Source: JAMCZC01 sp964364925
Lineage (GTDB): Bacteria > Patescibacteriota > Microgenomatia > Levybacterales > UBA12049
Direction: 5' to 3'
Length of the DNA: 6,150 bases
NCBI GenBank assembly: GCA_964364925.1
Contig: CAYIOB010000048.1
Span: 1-6,150, forward strand
The notes beneath the pieces were generated by a model. The model saw only the letters and a list, made by a program, of their open reading frames with translations, was not told the origin of the DNA and made no database searches. The translations under genes and the position numbers were made by a program. Shown piece after piece: positions 1 through 6,119 of this stretch. Numbering within the stretch: position 1 is the stretch's first letter; each line of letters begins with the position of its first letter.

Positions 1-1
1 G

Positions 2-1018
2 TATCTGCTTTTTCCATTTTTAGTAACGCTTTATAAATGGTATAAAAGCAACAATGAACAACAAGAGATGTTAAAAGCCAATATTATTAAGTACTTACTA
101 ATATTATTTTTCATCGTAGCCCCCTGGTATATCCTTAATTCCTCGTCCTTTGTCAGTCAGGCAATGCCTAGCCTTGCAGGTGAGTCTTCAGACCCTGCTA
201 AAATATTTACTTTTGAGAATTTTATCTTTTATATTTATATATTTTTCAACTTTCAGATGAATATTTACATGGCATTCATTTTCATAATTGGCGCTATTTA
301 TTTCTTTTTCAGGCACAAATCAGAATATAAAGTTTTATTCGCCGGAACCATGTTCTTGATATATCTGGAATTCAGCTTAATTTCTAATAAAGATTGGAGA
401 TATACCTTGCCTATCCTTCCCTTTGCAGCAATTATAATTGGAGTTTTTCTGAGTAAATTAGCACAAAAATTTAAGGTATTTGGGATGTTAATCGTATTAC
501 TTATAATCTCGCTTTTGGTTTTATACGATGGCATTCTTTCCTTTAGACCAGCCACTTTCCATTATCAAAGAGCTATAAAATTACCAATATTAGGTTTTAT
601 AGATTACATCAATATAAATGATAATCTGGTTCATGCTTACAACAGGACTGTTTGGCCCCAGAACGAAATACTTTCAAATCTTAATGTAAATGGCAGGACC
701 TGGCTTCTATGCTTGGTAGATCAAGAAAGAATAAATGCGGGTAATTTCTTACTTACAAGAGATATCCTAAACCTTCGTGATCTAGAAATAGATTCTCCCC
801 CATCTCAAAAATTCTCAACCCCTGAAGAAATCAAACTTTTTCTTTCTAAATATTCTTATGTTGTAATTCCACAAAGTCAGGTCGGTGTCCCGGCAACAAG
901 GAATATTGATGTATATTTACAATTAAGAGAAACTGTTGAAAATATTGATTCAGGTTTTAAAAAAATTAATACTTACAATTTACCAAACGGAGACATACTT
1001 GATCTCTATTCAAAATGA
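2..1018 (+). CDS. GT39/ArnT-like membrane glycosyltransferase, 5'-truncated by window edge
   Basis: The frame is open from the first full codon at 2, so the first Met (68) is probably internal; the 22 codons before it encode another hydrophobic segment and a charged loop. Numbering from Met68, membrane segments lie near residues 8-24, 50-81, 88-106, 112-130 and 137-155, followed by a soluble tail of about 160 residues. Two landmarks fit GT39 (PMT_2/ArnT-type) enzymes: APWYILN (18-24), matching the family's PWY-R-N element, and NKDWRYTLPILP (107-118), matching its K-x-RY-LP-LP element. Such enzymes move a sugar from a polyprenyl-phosphate donor to a glycan, lipid or protein on the outer face of the membrane. 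The catalytic acidic residues of the first outer loop lie upstream of the window, so activity cannot be judged. The TGA stop overlaps the next gene's ATG (ATGA), implying one operon and translational coupling. Family call fairly sure; substrate unknown. Confidence -1.
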   Translation, partial: YLLFPFLVTLYKWYKSNNEQQEMLKANIIKYLLILFFIVAPWYILNSSSFVSQAMPSLAGESSDPAKIFTFENFIFYIYIFFNFQMNIYMAFIFIIGAIYFFFRHKSEYKVLFAGTMFLIYLEFSLISNKDWRYTLPILPFAAIIIGVFLSKLAQKFKVFGMLIVLLIISLLVLYDGILSFRPATFHYQRAIKLPILGFIDYININDNLVHAYNRTVWPQNEILSNLNVNGRTWLLCLVDQERINAGNFLLTRDILNLRDLEIDSPPSQKFSTPEEIKLFLSKYSYVVIPQSQVGVPATRNIDVYLQLRETVENIDSGFKKINTYNLPNGDILDLYSK

Positions 1019-4000
1019 AAAATTACTTATATAAAAATAGATTTCTTCTACTTTTGGTAACTATTTCCGCACTCGTATCCAGTGCTAATTATGATGTAGG
1101 AACAATTCTTTCCGGCTGGGACACGCTTCACCCGGAATTTAATTTTGGGCTGTATTTTAAAAGAATTCTCTTTGGGGTATGGCAAGAAAATCAAGGTTTA
1201 GGAGCACTTGCAACGCAGTCTCACGCTTCTGAAATTGCCAGAATGTTTATCTATTATCCCCTAAGCTTTATCCTTCCCGATTCTTTATTAAGATATAGTT
1301 ATTTTTTCTTAACTATCATTTTAGGACCGGTTGGTGTTTATTTTTTTGTAAAGCAAATTGTGTTTAAAGAAAATCATTTAAAAACAGAGGTAAGCGCATT
1401 CTTGGCAGGGCTTTTTTATCTTTTAAATTTGGGCACACTGCAGCATTTCTATGTACCATTTGAGATGTTTGCAACTCATTTTGCAAGTCTTCCATGGCTT
1501 TTGCTTTTCTCGATTCACTACCTGGATGACAAAAAACCAAAGACTCTTCTTATCTTTTCAGTTATCACTTTTTTCAGCGCTTCTATGGCACATACCTCGA
1601 CTCTATGGTTTGCTTTTTTTGGCAGCTTTTTGACATTTTTATTCAGTTACTGTTTGGTTCGAAAAAACTTTAAATCGGACTTCAAGCGATTAATAATTAT
1701 TATTGCAGCTTCAATTTTAATAAATTTATTTTGGCTTCTTCCCAATATTTATTTTATAGCTAACGACAATGGCGCGGTAAGTAATTCAAAAATTCACTCG
1801 CTCTTTTCTGACGAAGCCTTTGCTCAAAATCAATCATTTGGTACCATAAAAGATCTTCTTATTTTCAAAAACTTTCTTTTTAACTGGGGCGAGTATGTTG
1901 GGAACAATAAGTTTGCGCCGCTTCTTGACGAATGGAGCTTATATCTTCAAAGCTCAGCTGTAATCTTAATCGGTTATTTTTTTTCTTTAGTTGCAATTGT
2001 CGGGCTTATCTACTCAATTATTAAGAAAAATAAGGTAGCAACTGCTCTTTTATCTTTTCTTGGAATTGGAATCTTTTTCTGGCTTAACACAAACCCTCCT
2101 TTTGGTTTTATTTACAATTTATTGCGAGATAATATTCCGTTTTTTAGAGAAGCACTACGATTTCCTTTTACTAAATTTTCTATAATCTTGATTTTTACAG
2201 TAAGTATTTATTTTGCTTACGGAGTAAGTTTTATTATAGTTGCCGCGTCAAAAATAAAAGAAAGCAAAAACTTTCCATATGTAATTTTTTTTATTTTTTT
2301 AATAGGAATAATCTATTACACATTACCAGCTTTTAAAGGTAGCTTTATAAGCCCCGGCATGAGGGTGAGAATCCCAAGTGAATACCGACAAATGTTCGCA
2401 TGGTTTGATGCTCAACCTCAGGGAAGAGTCGCAAGTCTGCCTATCAATAGCTTCTGGGGATGGACTTATCACGACTGGTACTACCAGGGAGCCGGATTTC
2501 TATGGTTTGGTATAAAGCAACCACTTCTTGACAGAGAATTTGATAGATGGTCCCCTGCTAACGAACAGTATTATAGAGAAATGTCCCAAGCAATTTATTC
2601 AAAAGATATAATTCTTTTCAATAATGTGATTAAAAAATATAATATTGGATATATTCTTCTAGACAAAAGCGTTATAGCACCCGGACCCGGAAATGATCCT
2701 AAAATTCTCTTTATTCCTGAAATAGAAGACCTTCTTAGTAATTCTTCAAATATACAAAGAGAGAAAACTTTTGGAGACAAGCTTTCAGTCTATAAAGTTT
2801 CTAATCAAAATTATCCTCTCTTTACATTAGAAAACCCTATTTCTATATCTCCTGTTGCTAAATCTTTTTACGAAGATTTTGCATTTGAAGAATACGGAGA
2901 CTACATAAGCCTCGGCTCAGGAGATGTAAATTTTCCTTTCAGGAATATTATTAATAATCAAAATCATTTATTGAAAGACTTAAATTCGTCTCAGCAAGGA
3001 ATTAGTCTGGCTTTGGATGATAAAACAACAAGTATAAATTTCCCTAATTTTGTGTCAACAGAAAACCAAATTCCAGCAGATTTATTTGTAATAAAAACCC
3101 AAAACCGTATTCAAATACTATTCTATCCGCAATTTCCTTTAGAAAATTCCAATCAGTTACCAATAATCCTATCTCCCCCAACGGTTTCTTCAGATTTAAT
3201 ACTCAGCATAAATCAAAAATATAATTTTAGAATCGGTAAGATAGAGGAGAATGTTCCCTTTCTGCTCGGGCAGATCTTTTTAAGAACAGATTCGGATAAT
3301 TCAATATCTATTTACCCTTCCAAAGAAGAAAATATAACAAAACCCGACATTCAAAGCCTAAGTTATTCTTTATTTCCATGCGGTTCATATGAACTAAACC
3401 CTGTCTTTGGATTAAACACGCTTAGTCAAAATAGCTTTTCTTTTTTCGCTCAACACGCACAAGCCTGCATGAGATTCCCTTTAGAAAATGTTTTTAGCCA
3501 AGTAGCCATTGCTTCTAATTCAGGCCAGGCGCTTGTTGGCATTAAATTTGACTTCACCGGAGACAGTCAGCCCAACCTTTGTATTGCAAAAAAAGACAAG
3601 GCAAATTGCATTTACTATTTTTCAAAAAACTTGGACATAAGCAATAGTAGCTTAGGACTTTCGCAATATTTTGCAGTAAAAACCTCTGATATCCCAAGCT
3701 TTGAAGTTAAAATTTTTCTTGATTCAAGTGATCTTATTTCTTCCAAAAACGTTACATACAAAAATCTTTATTTCAGTAAAACTGCGCCGCTATTCGAAGC
3801 AGAAATAACCAAAGACGACATAAGTACCGTAGCTAAACAAAATCTTTCAAGTAAAACCGAGATTATCATTCCTTTCTCGGGCAATAGAGATTTAAGTCAG
3901 GATATTACCAAACTGCCTAAAACGGGGGGAAGTTGCGGTATAATTAATCCCCGCGGACCCGCTCCCACATCCCGTGAAGTTGTTAAGAACGAATCAGCAG

Positions 4001-4734
4001 ATTATATTCGCTACACTTCGGACGATGGATCTTTTTGCGATCATTTCTCCTATCAGGAACTGGATTCAAACAAGACATATCTAATTGCTATAAAATCAAG
4101 AAATATTAAGGGTCTTCCAATAAGGCTTTGTATTGCTAATCTAGAATCAAAAAGGTGCGATGTTTATACGATCCTGCCGAAAAACAGCGACTTCAAAACA
4201 GATATTTATTTGCTTCCTGCCATGGGAGATGAAAGCGGATTCGATGTTAATATAAATAACTTTGCTATAAAACGGGTTCAAAGCATAAACGATGTTGCTT
4301 CAATTAACGTCATTCCTATTCCCTATAACTGGCTCTCTAGAATAGAAAAAGGATCAAGTCCTCAATATTCAAAGTCTACCAGGGAAATTGTCGGTGCATT
4401 TTCTCATCCAAATCCAAGTCTGTATACGCTCAAGAATCCTAATTTAAACAATAATCAAACCCTTGTGCTCTCCCAAGCCTATGCTAAGGGCTGGCACGCC
4501 TACGAAGTGTCTCATTTAAGCTTAACAACACAGATCTTCCCATTTGTCTTTGGTAAAGAATTGAAAAATCACTTGCTGATAAACAATTGGGCCAATGGAT
4601 GGAAATTAAATGATTCATCGAATTTCATAGTCATTGTCTATTTGCCTCAATACCTGGAGTATTTTGGCCTTATTTTAACCATATTGACCTTTACGGTTGT
4701 AATTATCAAGACTAAAAGAGATAATAAATCTTAA
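1015..4734 (+). CDS. Giant AftD/YfhO-like GT-C membrane protein with long cysteine-module ectodomain
   Basis: This 1239-residue protein has an N-terminal signal-anchor-like helix (about 9-24), then roughly ten more hydrophobic segments up to residue 438 (around 93-114, 125-142, 155-172, 177-215, 225-248, 311-336, 341-359, 387-411, 419-438). A soluble part of about 770 residues follows, then a last helix (about 1214-1233) and a basic tail. The first outer loop has GWDTLHPE (34-41); D36 and E41 are candidate GT-C catalytic acids. REALRFPFTKF (378-388) resembles the R-P-KF element of AftD and YfhO-type proteins, and LSQAYAKGWHAY (1152-1163) resembles the YfhO C-terminal 'pGW-ay' element. The likely role is transfer of a sugar from a polyprenyl-phosphate carrier to a surface glycan or glycoprotein; this is inferred. 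The ATG lies in the previous gene's stop with no clear Shine-Dalgarno, so translation is probably coupled. The ectodomain contains a duplicated four-Cys module. General class fairly sure; specific enzyme unknown. Confidence -1.
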   Translation: MKNYLYKNRFLLLLVTISALVSSANYDVGTILSGWDTLHPEFNFGLYFKRILFGVWQENQGLGALATQSHASEIARMFIYYPLSFILPDSLLRYSYFFLTIILGPVGVYFFVKQIVFKENHLKTEVSAFLAGLFYLLNLGTLQHFYVPFEMFATHFASLPWLLLFSIHYLDDKKPKTLLIFSVITFFSASMAHTSTLWFAFFGSFLTFLFSYCLVRKNFKSDFKRLIIIIAASILINLFWLLPNIYFIANDNGAVSNSKIHSLFSDEAFAQNQSFGTIKDLLIFKNFLFNWGEYVGNNKFAPLLDEWSLYLQSSAVILIGYFFSLVAIVGLIYSIIKKNKVATALLSFLGIGIFFWLNTNPPFGFIYNLLRDNIPFFREALRFPFTKFSIILIFTVSIYFAYGVSFIIVAASKIKESKNFPYVIFFIFLIGIIYYTLPAFKGSFISPGMRVRIPSEYRQMFAWFDAQPQGRVASLPINSFWGWTYHDWYYQGAGFLWFGIKQPLLDREFDRWSPANEQYYREMSQAIYSKDIILFNNVIKKYNIGYILLDKSVIAPGPGNDPKILFIPEIEDLLSNSSNIQREKTFGDKLSVYKVSNQNYPLFTLENPISISPVAKSFYEDFAFEEYGDYISLGSGDVNFPFRNIINNQNHLLKDLNSSQQGISLALDDKTTSINFPNFVSTENQIPADLFVIKTQNRIQILFYPQFPLENSNQLPIILSPPTVSSDLILSINQKYNFRIGKIEENVPFLLGQIFLRTDSDNSISIYPSKEENITKPDIQSLSYSLFPCGSYELNPVFGLNTLSQNSFSFFAQHAQACMRFPLENVFSQVAIASNSGQALVGIKFDFTGDSQPNLCIAKKDKANCIYYFSKNLDISNSSLGLSQYFAVKTSDIPSFEVKIFLDSSDLISSKNVTYKNLYFSKTAPLFEAEITKDDISTVAKQNLSSKTEIIIPFSGNRDLSQDITKLPKTGGSCGIINPRGPAPTSREVVKNESADYIRYTSDDGSFCDHFSYQELDSNKTYLIAIKSRNIKGLPIRLCIANLESKRCDVYTILPKNSDFKTDIYLLPAMGDESGFDVNINNFAIKRVQSINDVASINVIPIPYNWLSRIEKGSSPQYSKSTREIVGAFSHPNPSLYTLKNPNLNNNQTLVLSQAYAKGWHAYEVSHLSLTTQIFPFVFGKELKNHLLINNWANGWKLNDSSNFIVIVYLPQYLEYFGLILTILTFTVVIIKTKRDNKS
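3379..4278 (+). other. Internal duplication: two four-cysteine ectodomain modules
   Basis: Residues 789-923 and 974-1088 of the giant membrane protein look like two diverged copies of one module. Cysteines fall at 789, 818, 856, 865 and at 974, 1008, 1039, 1048; the only other Cys in the protein is C213, in the membrane part. Around the last two cysteines both copies show I-K-x(11)-LCIA-x(6)-C-x(2)-Y with identical spacing (IK at 843-844 and 1026-1027; Cys pairs 9 apart; Tyr three after the last Cys). Both then show F-x(3)-I-[FY]-L and, further on, V-x(3)-N. The pattern suggests a beta-rich, disulfide-stabilised extracytoplasmic domain, possibly carbohydrate-binding; fold and function are inferred. 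Confidence -1.
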
Positions 4735-4737
4735 TAC

Positions 4738-4768
4738 TTAGGCTCAAAGATTGACAAATTTTGCCTAA
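4738..4768. promoter_or_regulatory. Inverted repeat bracketing the -35 box (possible operator)
   Basis: TTAGGC (4738-4743) and GCCTAA (4763-4768) form a perfect 6-bp inverted repeat with a 19-base spacer. The -35 hexamer of the next promoter (4751-4756) lies inside it. The position suits a repressor site. As RNA it would be a weak stem without a following U-tract, so it is not a convincing terminator for the gene ending at 4734. Chance occurrence is possible. Confidence -1.
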
Positions 4769-4779
4769 AATGGTAAACT
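4751..4779 (+). promoter_or_regulatory. Sigma70-type promoter of the GT2 gene
   Basis: A consensus -35 TTGACA (4751-4756) is followed by a 17-base spacer and the -10 TAAACT (4774-4779), 4 of 6 matches to TATAAT. TGG directly before it gives an extended -10. The predicted start is near 4786, giving a leader of about 53 nt. The GT2 gene therefore probably has its own transcript, although read-through from the upstream gene is possible because no clear terminator separates them. Confidence -1.
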
Positions 4780-4838
4780 GCTTAAGCAAATAAATGACTG
4801 TCCGACATTAATCCATAGAAACCCCTGCTTAGAGCTTT

Positions 4839-5600
4839 ATGAACGACTCAAAATCTTTGATTTCTATCTTATTGCCTGTTCACAATGCCGAAAAATACCT
4901 TTCGGATTGTTTAAATAGTCTTTTGAACCAAACTTATAAAAATATCGAAATCGTGGCTATTGACGACAAATCCTCGGATAAATCCTACAAAATACTCAAG
5001 CAGTTTAAGAAAAAAGACAAAAGAATAAGAGTATACAAGAACATAAAAAGGTACGGTATTGCGGTAACCTTAAACCGCCTGGTTAACAAAACTAAAGGAA
5101 GCTATATTGCCTTTATGGATACTAACGATATCAGTAGCCCAAATAGGATTAAAAAACAGTATAGATTCCTAATCGCAAACCCGGGAATTGTGGCTGTTGG
5201 TTCACAATGCACTTTTATTAACGACCGCGATAAGAAAATCGGAAAAAGCGACTTCCCTCCCTACCATTATCAGATTTACGAAAACCCTCTGCATGGAATA
5301 TCATTGCAATTTGAAACTGTTTTAATTAATAAGACTATCCTTCCTAAAGATGTTTTAAAATTCAATGTTAATTCCCGCCCCTTTATTTATAGTGATATCT
5401 TTATGAAACTCTTGCCTTTTGGAAAATTTGCCAACATGGAAGATTTTTTGCATTTCCATAGAAACGATCCCAAGATTTACCTTTCGGATCTTAAGCGAAA
5501 TGTATTCCAGCTTATTAAGCTTTGGCTCCGCTCCAGTTCCCTCTACGACTACCAACCGCCCCTTAGAACATTCTTCTCTTCCCTAATAAAGACCGCTTAA
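4839..5600 (+). CDS. GT2-family glycosyltransferase with variant DXD motif
   Basis: This 253-residue protein has a GT-A fold signature starting at residue 7: SILLPVHNAEKYLSDCLNSL, then QTYKNIEIVAIDDKSSD (31-47, nucleotide-binding acidic pair D42/D43), then AFMDTNDISSPNRIKKQ (91-107). It ends with YSD (184-186) and FANMEDFLHFHRND (197-210), matching the C-terminal part of the domain. No membrane helix is seen, so it should act in the cytoplasm, adding a sugar from a nucleotide-sugar to a lipid-linked or other acceptor. The family normally has D-[AS]-D-D at the metal site; here it is D94-T95-N96-D97, so the second DXD aspartate is Asn. The start is fixed by an in-frame TAG at 4830-4832 and by the motif beginning at residue 7; only a weak AGAG (4831-4834) resembles a ribosome site. 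Its length fits a single-domain GT2. Donor and acceptor are unknown. Confidence -1.
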   Translation: MNDSKSLISILLPVHNAEKYLSDCLNSLLNQTYKNIEIVAIDDKSSDKSYKILKQFKKKDKRIRVYKNIKRYGIAVTLNRLVNKTKGSYIAFMDTNDISSPNRIKKQYRFLIANPGIVAVGSQCTFINDRDKKIGKSDFPPYHYQIYENPLHGISLQFETVLINKTILPKDVLKFNVNSRPFIYSDIFMKLLPFGKFANMEDFLHFHRNDPKIYLSDLKRNVFQLIKLWLRSSSLYDYQPPLRTFFSSLIKTA

Positions 5601-5601
5601 G

Positions 5602-5671
5602 AATACTACAAATACATACCAATAGTCCAATATTTAAATATTTGTACTATTTGATATTTGTAGTATTGGTA
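5602..5671. repeat. Inverted/direct repeat cluster based on a 13-mer
   Basis: The 13-mer TATTTGTAGTATT occurs at 5655-5667 and, inverted, at 5602-5614, a perfect 13-bp inverted repeat. A one-base variant (C for G) lies at 5639-5651, exactly 16 bases before the first. A 14-base perfect palindrome, AATATTTAAATATT, sits at 5629-5642 between the arms. A second overlapping pair is TACCAATA (5617-5624) with TATTGGTA (5664-5671). The cluster starts one base after the GT2 stop region. It could be a weak AT-rich terminator, an operator array or iteron-like origin DNA; the T-rich stretch after it (5673-5686) is interrupted, so terminator function is doubtful. Confidence -1.
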
Positions 5672-5683
5672 GTATTTATTTTG

Positions 5684-5754
5684 TTTCCCACAAGTTTTCC
5701 ACATTTTTTAGTACCAATACGAAAAGATTGTCATACCAATCTAAATTAGCCACA
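5684..5754 (+). other. Three DnaA-box-like nonamers in AT-rich non-coding DNA
   Basis: TTTTCCACA (5695-5703) fits the relaxed DnaA-box consensus TTWTNCACA fully and differs from TTATCCACA by one base. TTTCCCACA (5684-5692) and TTAGCCACA (5746-5754) each have one mismatch to the relaxed consensus. All point the same way, and the first two are 11 bases apart, about one helical turn. Between them lie further TACCAAT motifs (5712-5718, 5734-5740) and a 6-bp inverted repeat, AGATTG/CAATCT (5725-5742). Together with the adjacent repeats this resembles origin DNA, but nonamers of this kind also arise by chance in AT-rich sequence and no dnaA gene is visible. Confidence -1.
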
Positions 5755-5771
5755 AATTACTACAGGTTATA

Positions 5772-5793
5772 CAGTTTTTTGCCAGTTTTTTGC
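5772..5793 (+). repeat. Perfect 11-bp tandem repeat with phased T-tracts (UP-element-like)
   Basis: CAGTTTTTTGC occurs twice with no gap (5772-5782 and 5783-5793). The two T6 tracts are 11 bases apart, close to one helical turn, so they should bend DNA in the same direction. They lie about 45-61 bases upstream of the predicted start of the next transcript, the region where UP elements contact the RNA polymerase alpha subunit. An activating role is inferred from position. Confidence -1.
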
Positions 5794-5800
5794 TATAGGT

Positions 5801-5829
5801 TTGACAGACTTGACAAGGTGTGATAGAAT
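5801..5829 (+). promoter_or_regulatory. Near-consensus extended -10 promoter of the 47-aa ORF
   Basis: TTGACA (5801-5806), a 17-base spacer and TAGAAT (5824-5829, 5 of 6 matches), preceded by TGA, form a strong extended -10 promoter with phased T-tracts upstream. The predicted start is about A5836, four bases before the ATG at 5840. A second TTGACA at 5810-5815 is too close to this -10 to be its -35; it may be an alternative recognition site or a repeat of an operator half-site. Confidence -1.
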
Positions 5830-5839
5830 TCGGGTAAGT

Positions 5840-5983
5840 ATGAGGTTTCAATTTTATAAAAATGCAGACAAAGCCAGAAAAACACTTATTGATACTAAAC
5901 AGGAAATCTTGGTAAAACAGGGTCGCGAGCAGTTTAAAAAACTGCTGGAAAAAGGGATTAGTATACCGGTGGCATTTTTATAA
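5840..5983 (+). CDS. Small basic 47-aa protein of unknown function, probably leaderless
   Basis: I do not recognise this product. The frame can be extended to a TTG at 5801, but that codon is the -35 box, so ATG 5840 is the sensible start. The protein is Lys/Arg-rich, with a probable amphipathic helix over residues 8-40 and a short hydrophobic C-terminus (GISIPVAFL). It has no membrane helix or signal peptide. Given a transcription start near 5836, the leader would be only about four bases; if transcription begins further upstream, GGG at 5832-5834 could act as a weak ribosome site. Its codons use more CTG, CAG and GTG than the three large genes. An 8-bp perfect hairpin with an AAA loop (AGCAGTTT/AAACTGCT, 5928-5946) lies inside the gene. 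The strong promoter argues that it is expressed; the alternative is that the transcript itself is the product. Confidence -1.
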   Translation: MRFQFYKNADKARKTLIDTKQEILVKQGREQFKKLLEKGISIPVAFL

Positions 5984-6001
5984 TCCCGATTGAATCGGGA
6001 T
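5983..6001. repeat. GC-rich 9-bp hairpin between convergent units
   Basis: ATCCCGATT (5983-5991) and AATCGGGAT (5993-6001) are perfect inverted arms around one base; in RNA the loop would open to three to five bases. It begins at the last base of the 47-aa ORF's stop. On the plus strand it is followed by A6, not U, and on the minus strand U6 precedes it, so it is not a standard intrinsic terminator in either direction. It may protect the 3' end of the plus mRNA or be a dispersed short palindrome. Confidence -1.
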
Positions 6002-6063
6002 AAAAAAGAGCATCGCTTTCGTTACTTGAATTAATAAGCTCTTGTACGATAAGCAATGCTCTT
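6002..6063 (-). terminator. Intrinsic terminator of the minus-strand RNA
   Basis: Read on the minus strand, arms at 6063-6051 and 6018-6006 form a 13-bp stem with one U-G wobble, which extends with bulges through UCGUAC/GUAACGA (6049-6044 with 6025-6019) to an 18-base loop. The descending arm runs directly into U6 (6007-6002). A competing short pairing exists because GCTCTT also occurs at 6038-6043 on the plus strand. On the plus strand the hairpin is followed by GGAAAAAGGG, so it would not terminate there. Confidence -1.
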
Positions 6064-6113
6064 GGAAAAAGGGCAGTTAGTCCTCTAGGCAGGAAATAAA
6101 ACTAATTGCCTTA
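6002..6113 (-). ncRNA. Candidate small non-coding RNA, about 112 nt, family unknown
   Basis: On the minus strand a good promoter (6148-6120) is followed by a structured stretch ending in a hairpin plus U-tract, and there is no useful reading frame between. The predicted RNA has a 5' stem GGCAATTAGT (6110-6101 in plus coordinates, read right to left, starting at G of GCC) with ACTAACTGCC (6081-6072), carrying one A-C mismatch. Inside it a short UCCU/AGGA stem may form. A pyrimidine-rich linker follows (about 6071-6064), then the terminator stem. In the terminator stem the only non-Watson-Crick position is a U-G wobble on this strand but an A-C clash on the other, which supports minus-strand transcription. 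The 5' stem shows the opposite bias, so strand assignment is not certain. I see no tRNA, SRP, tmRNA or RNase P signature. It converges on the 47-aa gene and could act as antisense to its 3' read-through. Confidence -1.
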
Positions 6114-6119
6114 TGTGTT

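Noticed and set aside
68..70. ATG at 68 as the true start of the first gene
   Set aside because: The frame stays open to the window edge and the preceding 22 codons encode hydrophobic, family-like sequence, so the gene starts outside the window.
298..555. Minus-strand ORF opposite the GT39 gene
   Set aside because: It lies antisense to conserved membrane segments and its product has no family features; similar shadows at 2595-2780 and 5355-5555 were dropped for the same reason.
1451..1633. Alternative-frame plus ORF inside the giant membrane gene
   Set aside because: It overlaps well-formed membrane helices of the main frame and has no start signals.
4794..4811. Five-codon leader peptide (M-T-V-R-H) in the GT2 5' leader
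   Set aside because: It has no ribosome site, no attenuator-like stem follows, and an ORF this short is expected by chance.
5602..5671. CRISPR array or dif site
   Set aside because: Repeats are only 13-16 bases and contiguous without unique spacers, and no XerC/XerD-type arms are recognisable.
5602..5686. Strong intrinsic terminator after the GT2 gene
   Set aside because: The stem is almost all A-T, has a 40-base loop and the following T stretch is interrupted; it fits a repeat cluster better.
5801..5839. TTG start at 5801 giving a 60-aa protein
   Set aside because: The TTG is part of a perfect -35 box and the stretch holds the whole promoter; ATG 5840 is in the same frame.
5983..6001. Hairpin as intrinsic terminator of the 47-aa gene
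   Set aside because: It is followed by A6 rather than a U-tract on the plus strand, and on the minus strand the U-tract lies before it.
6002..6113. tRNA, SRP RNA, tmRNA or RNase P RNA
   Set aside because: There is no cloverleaf or T-loop, no SRP domain IV core, and no conserved tmRNA or RNase P segments on either strand.
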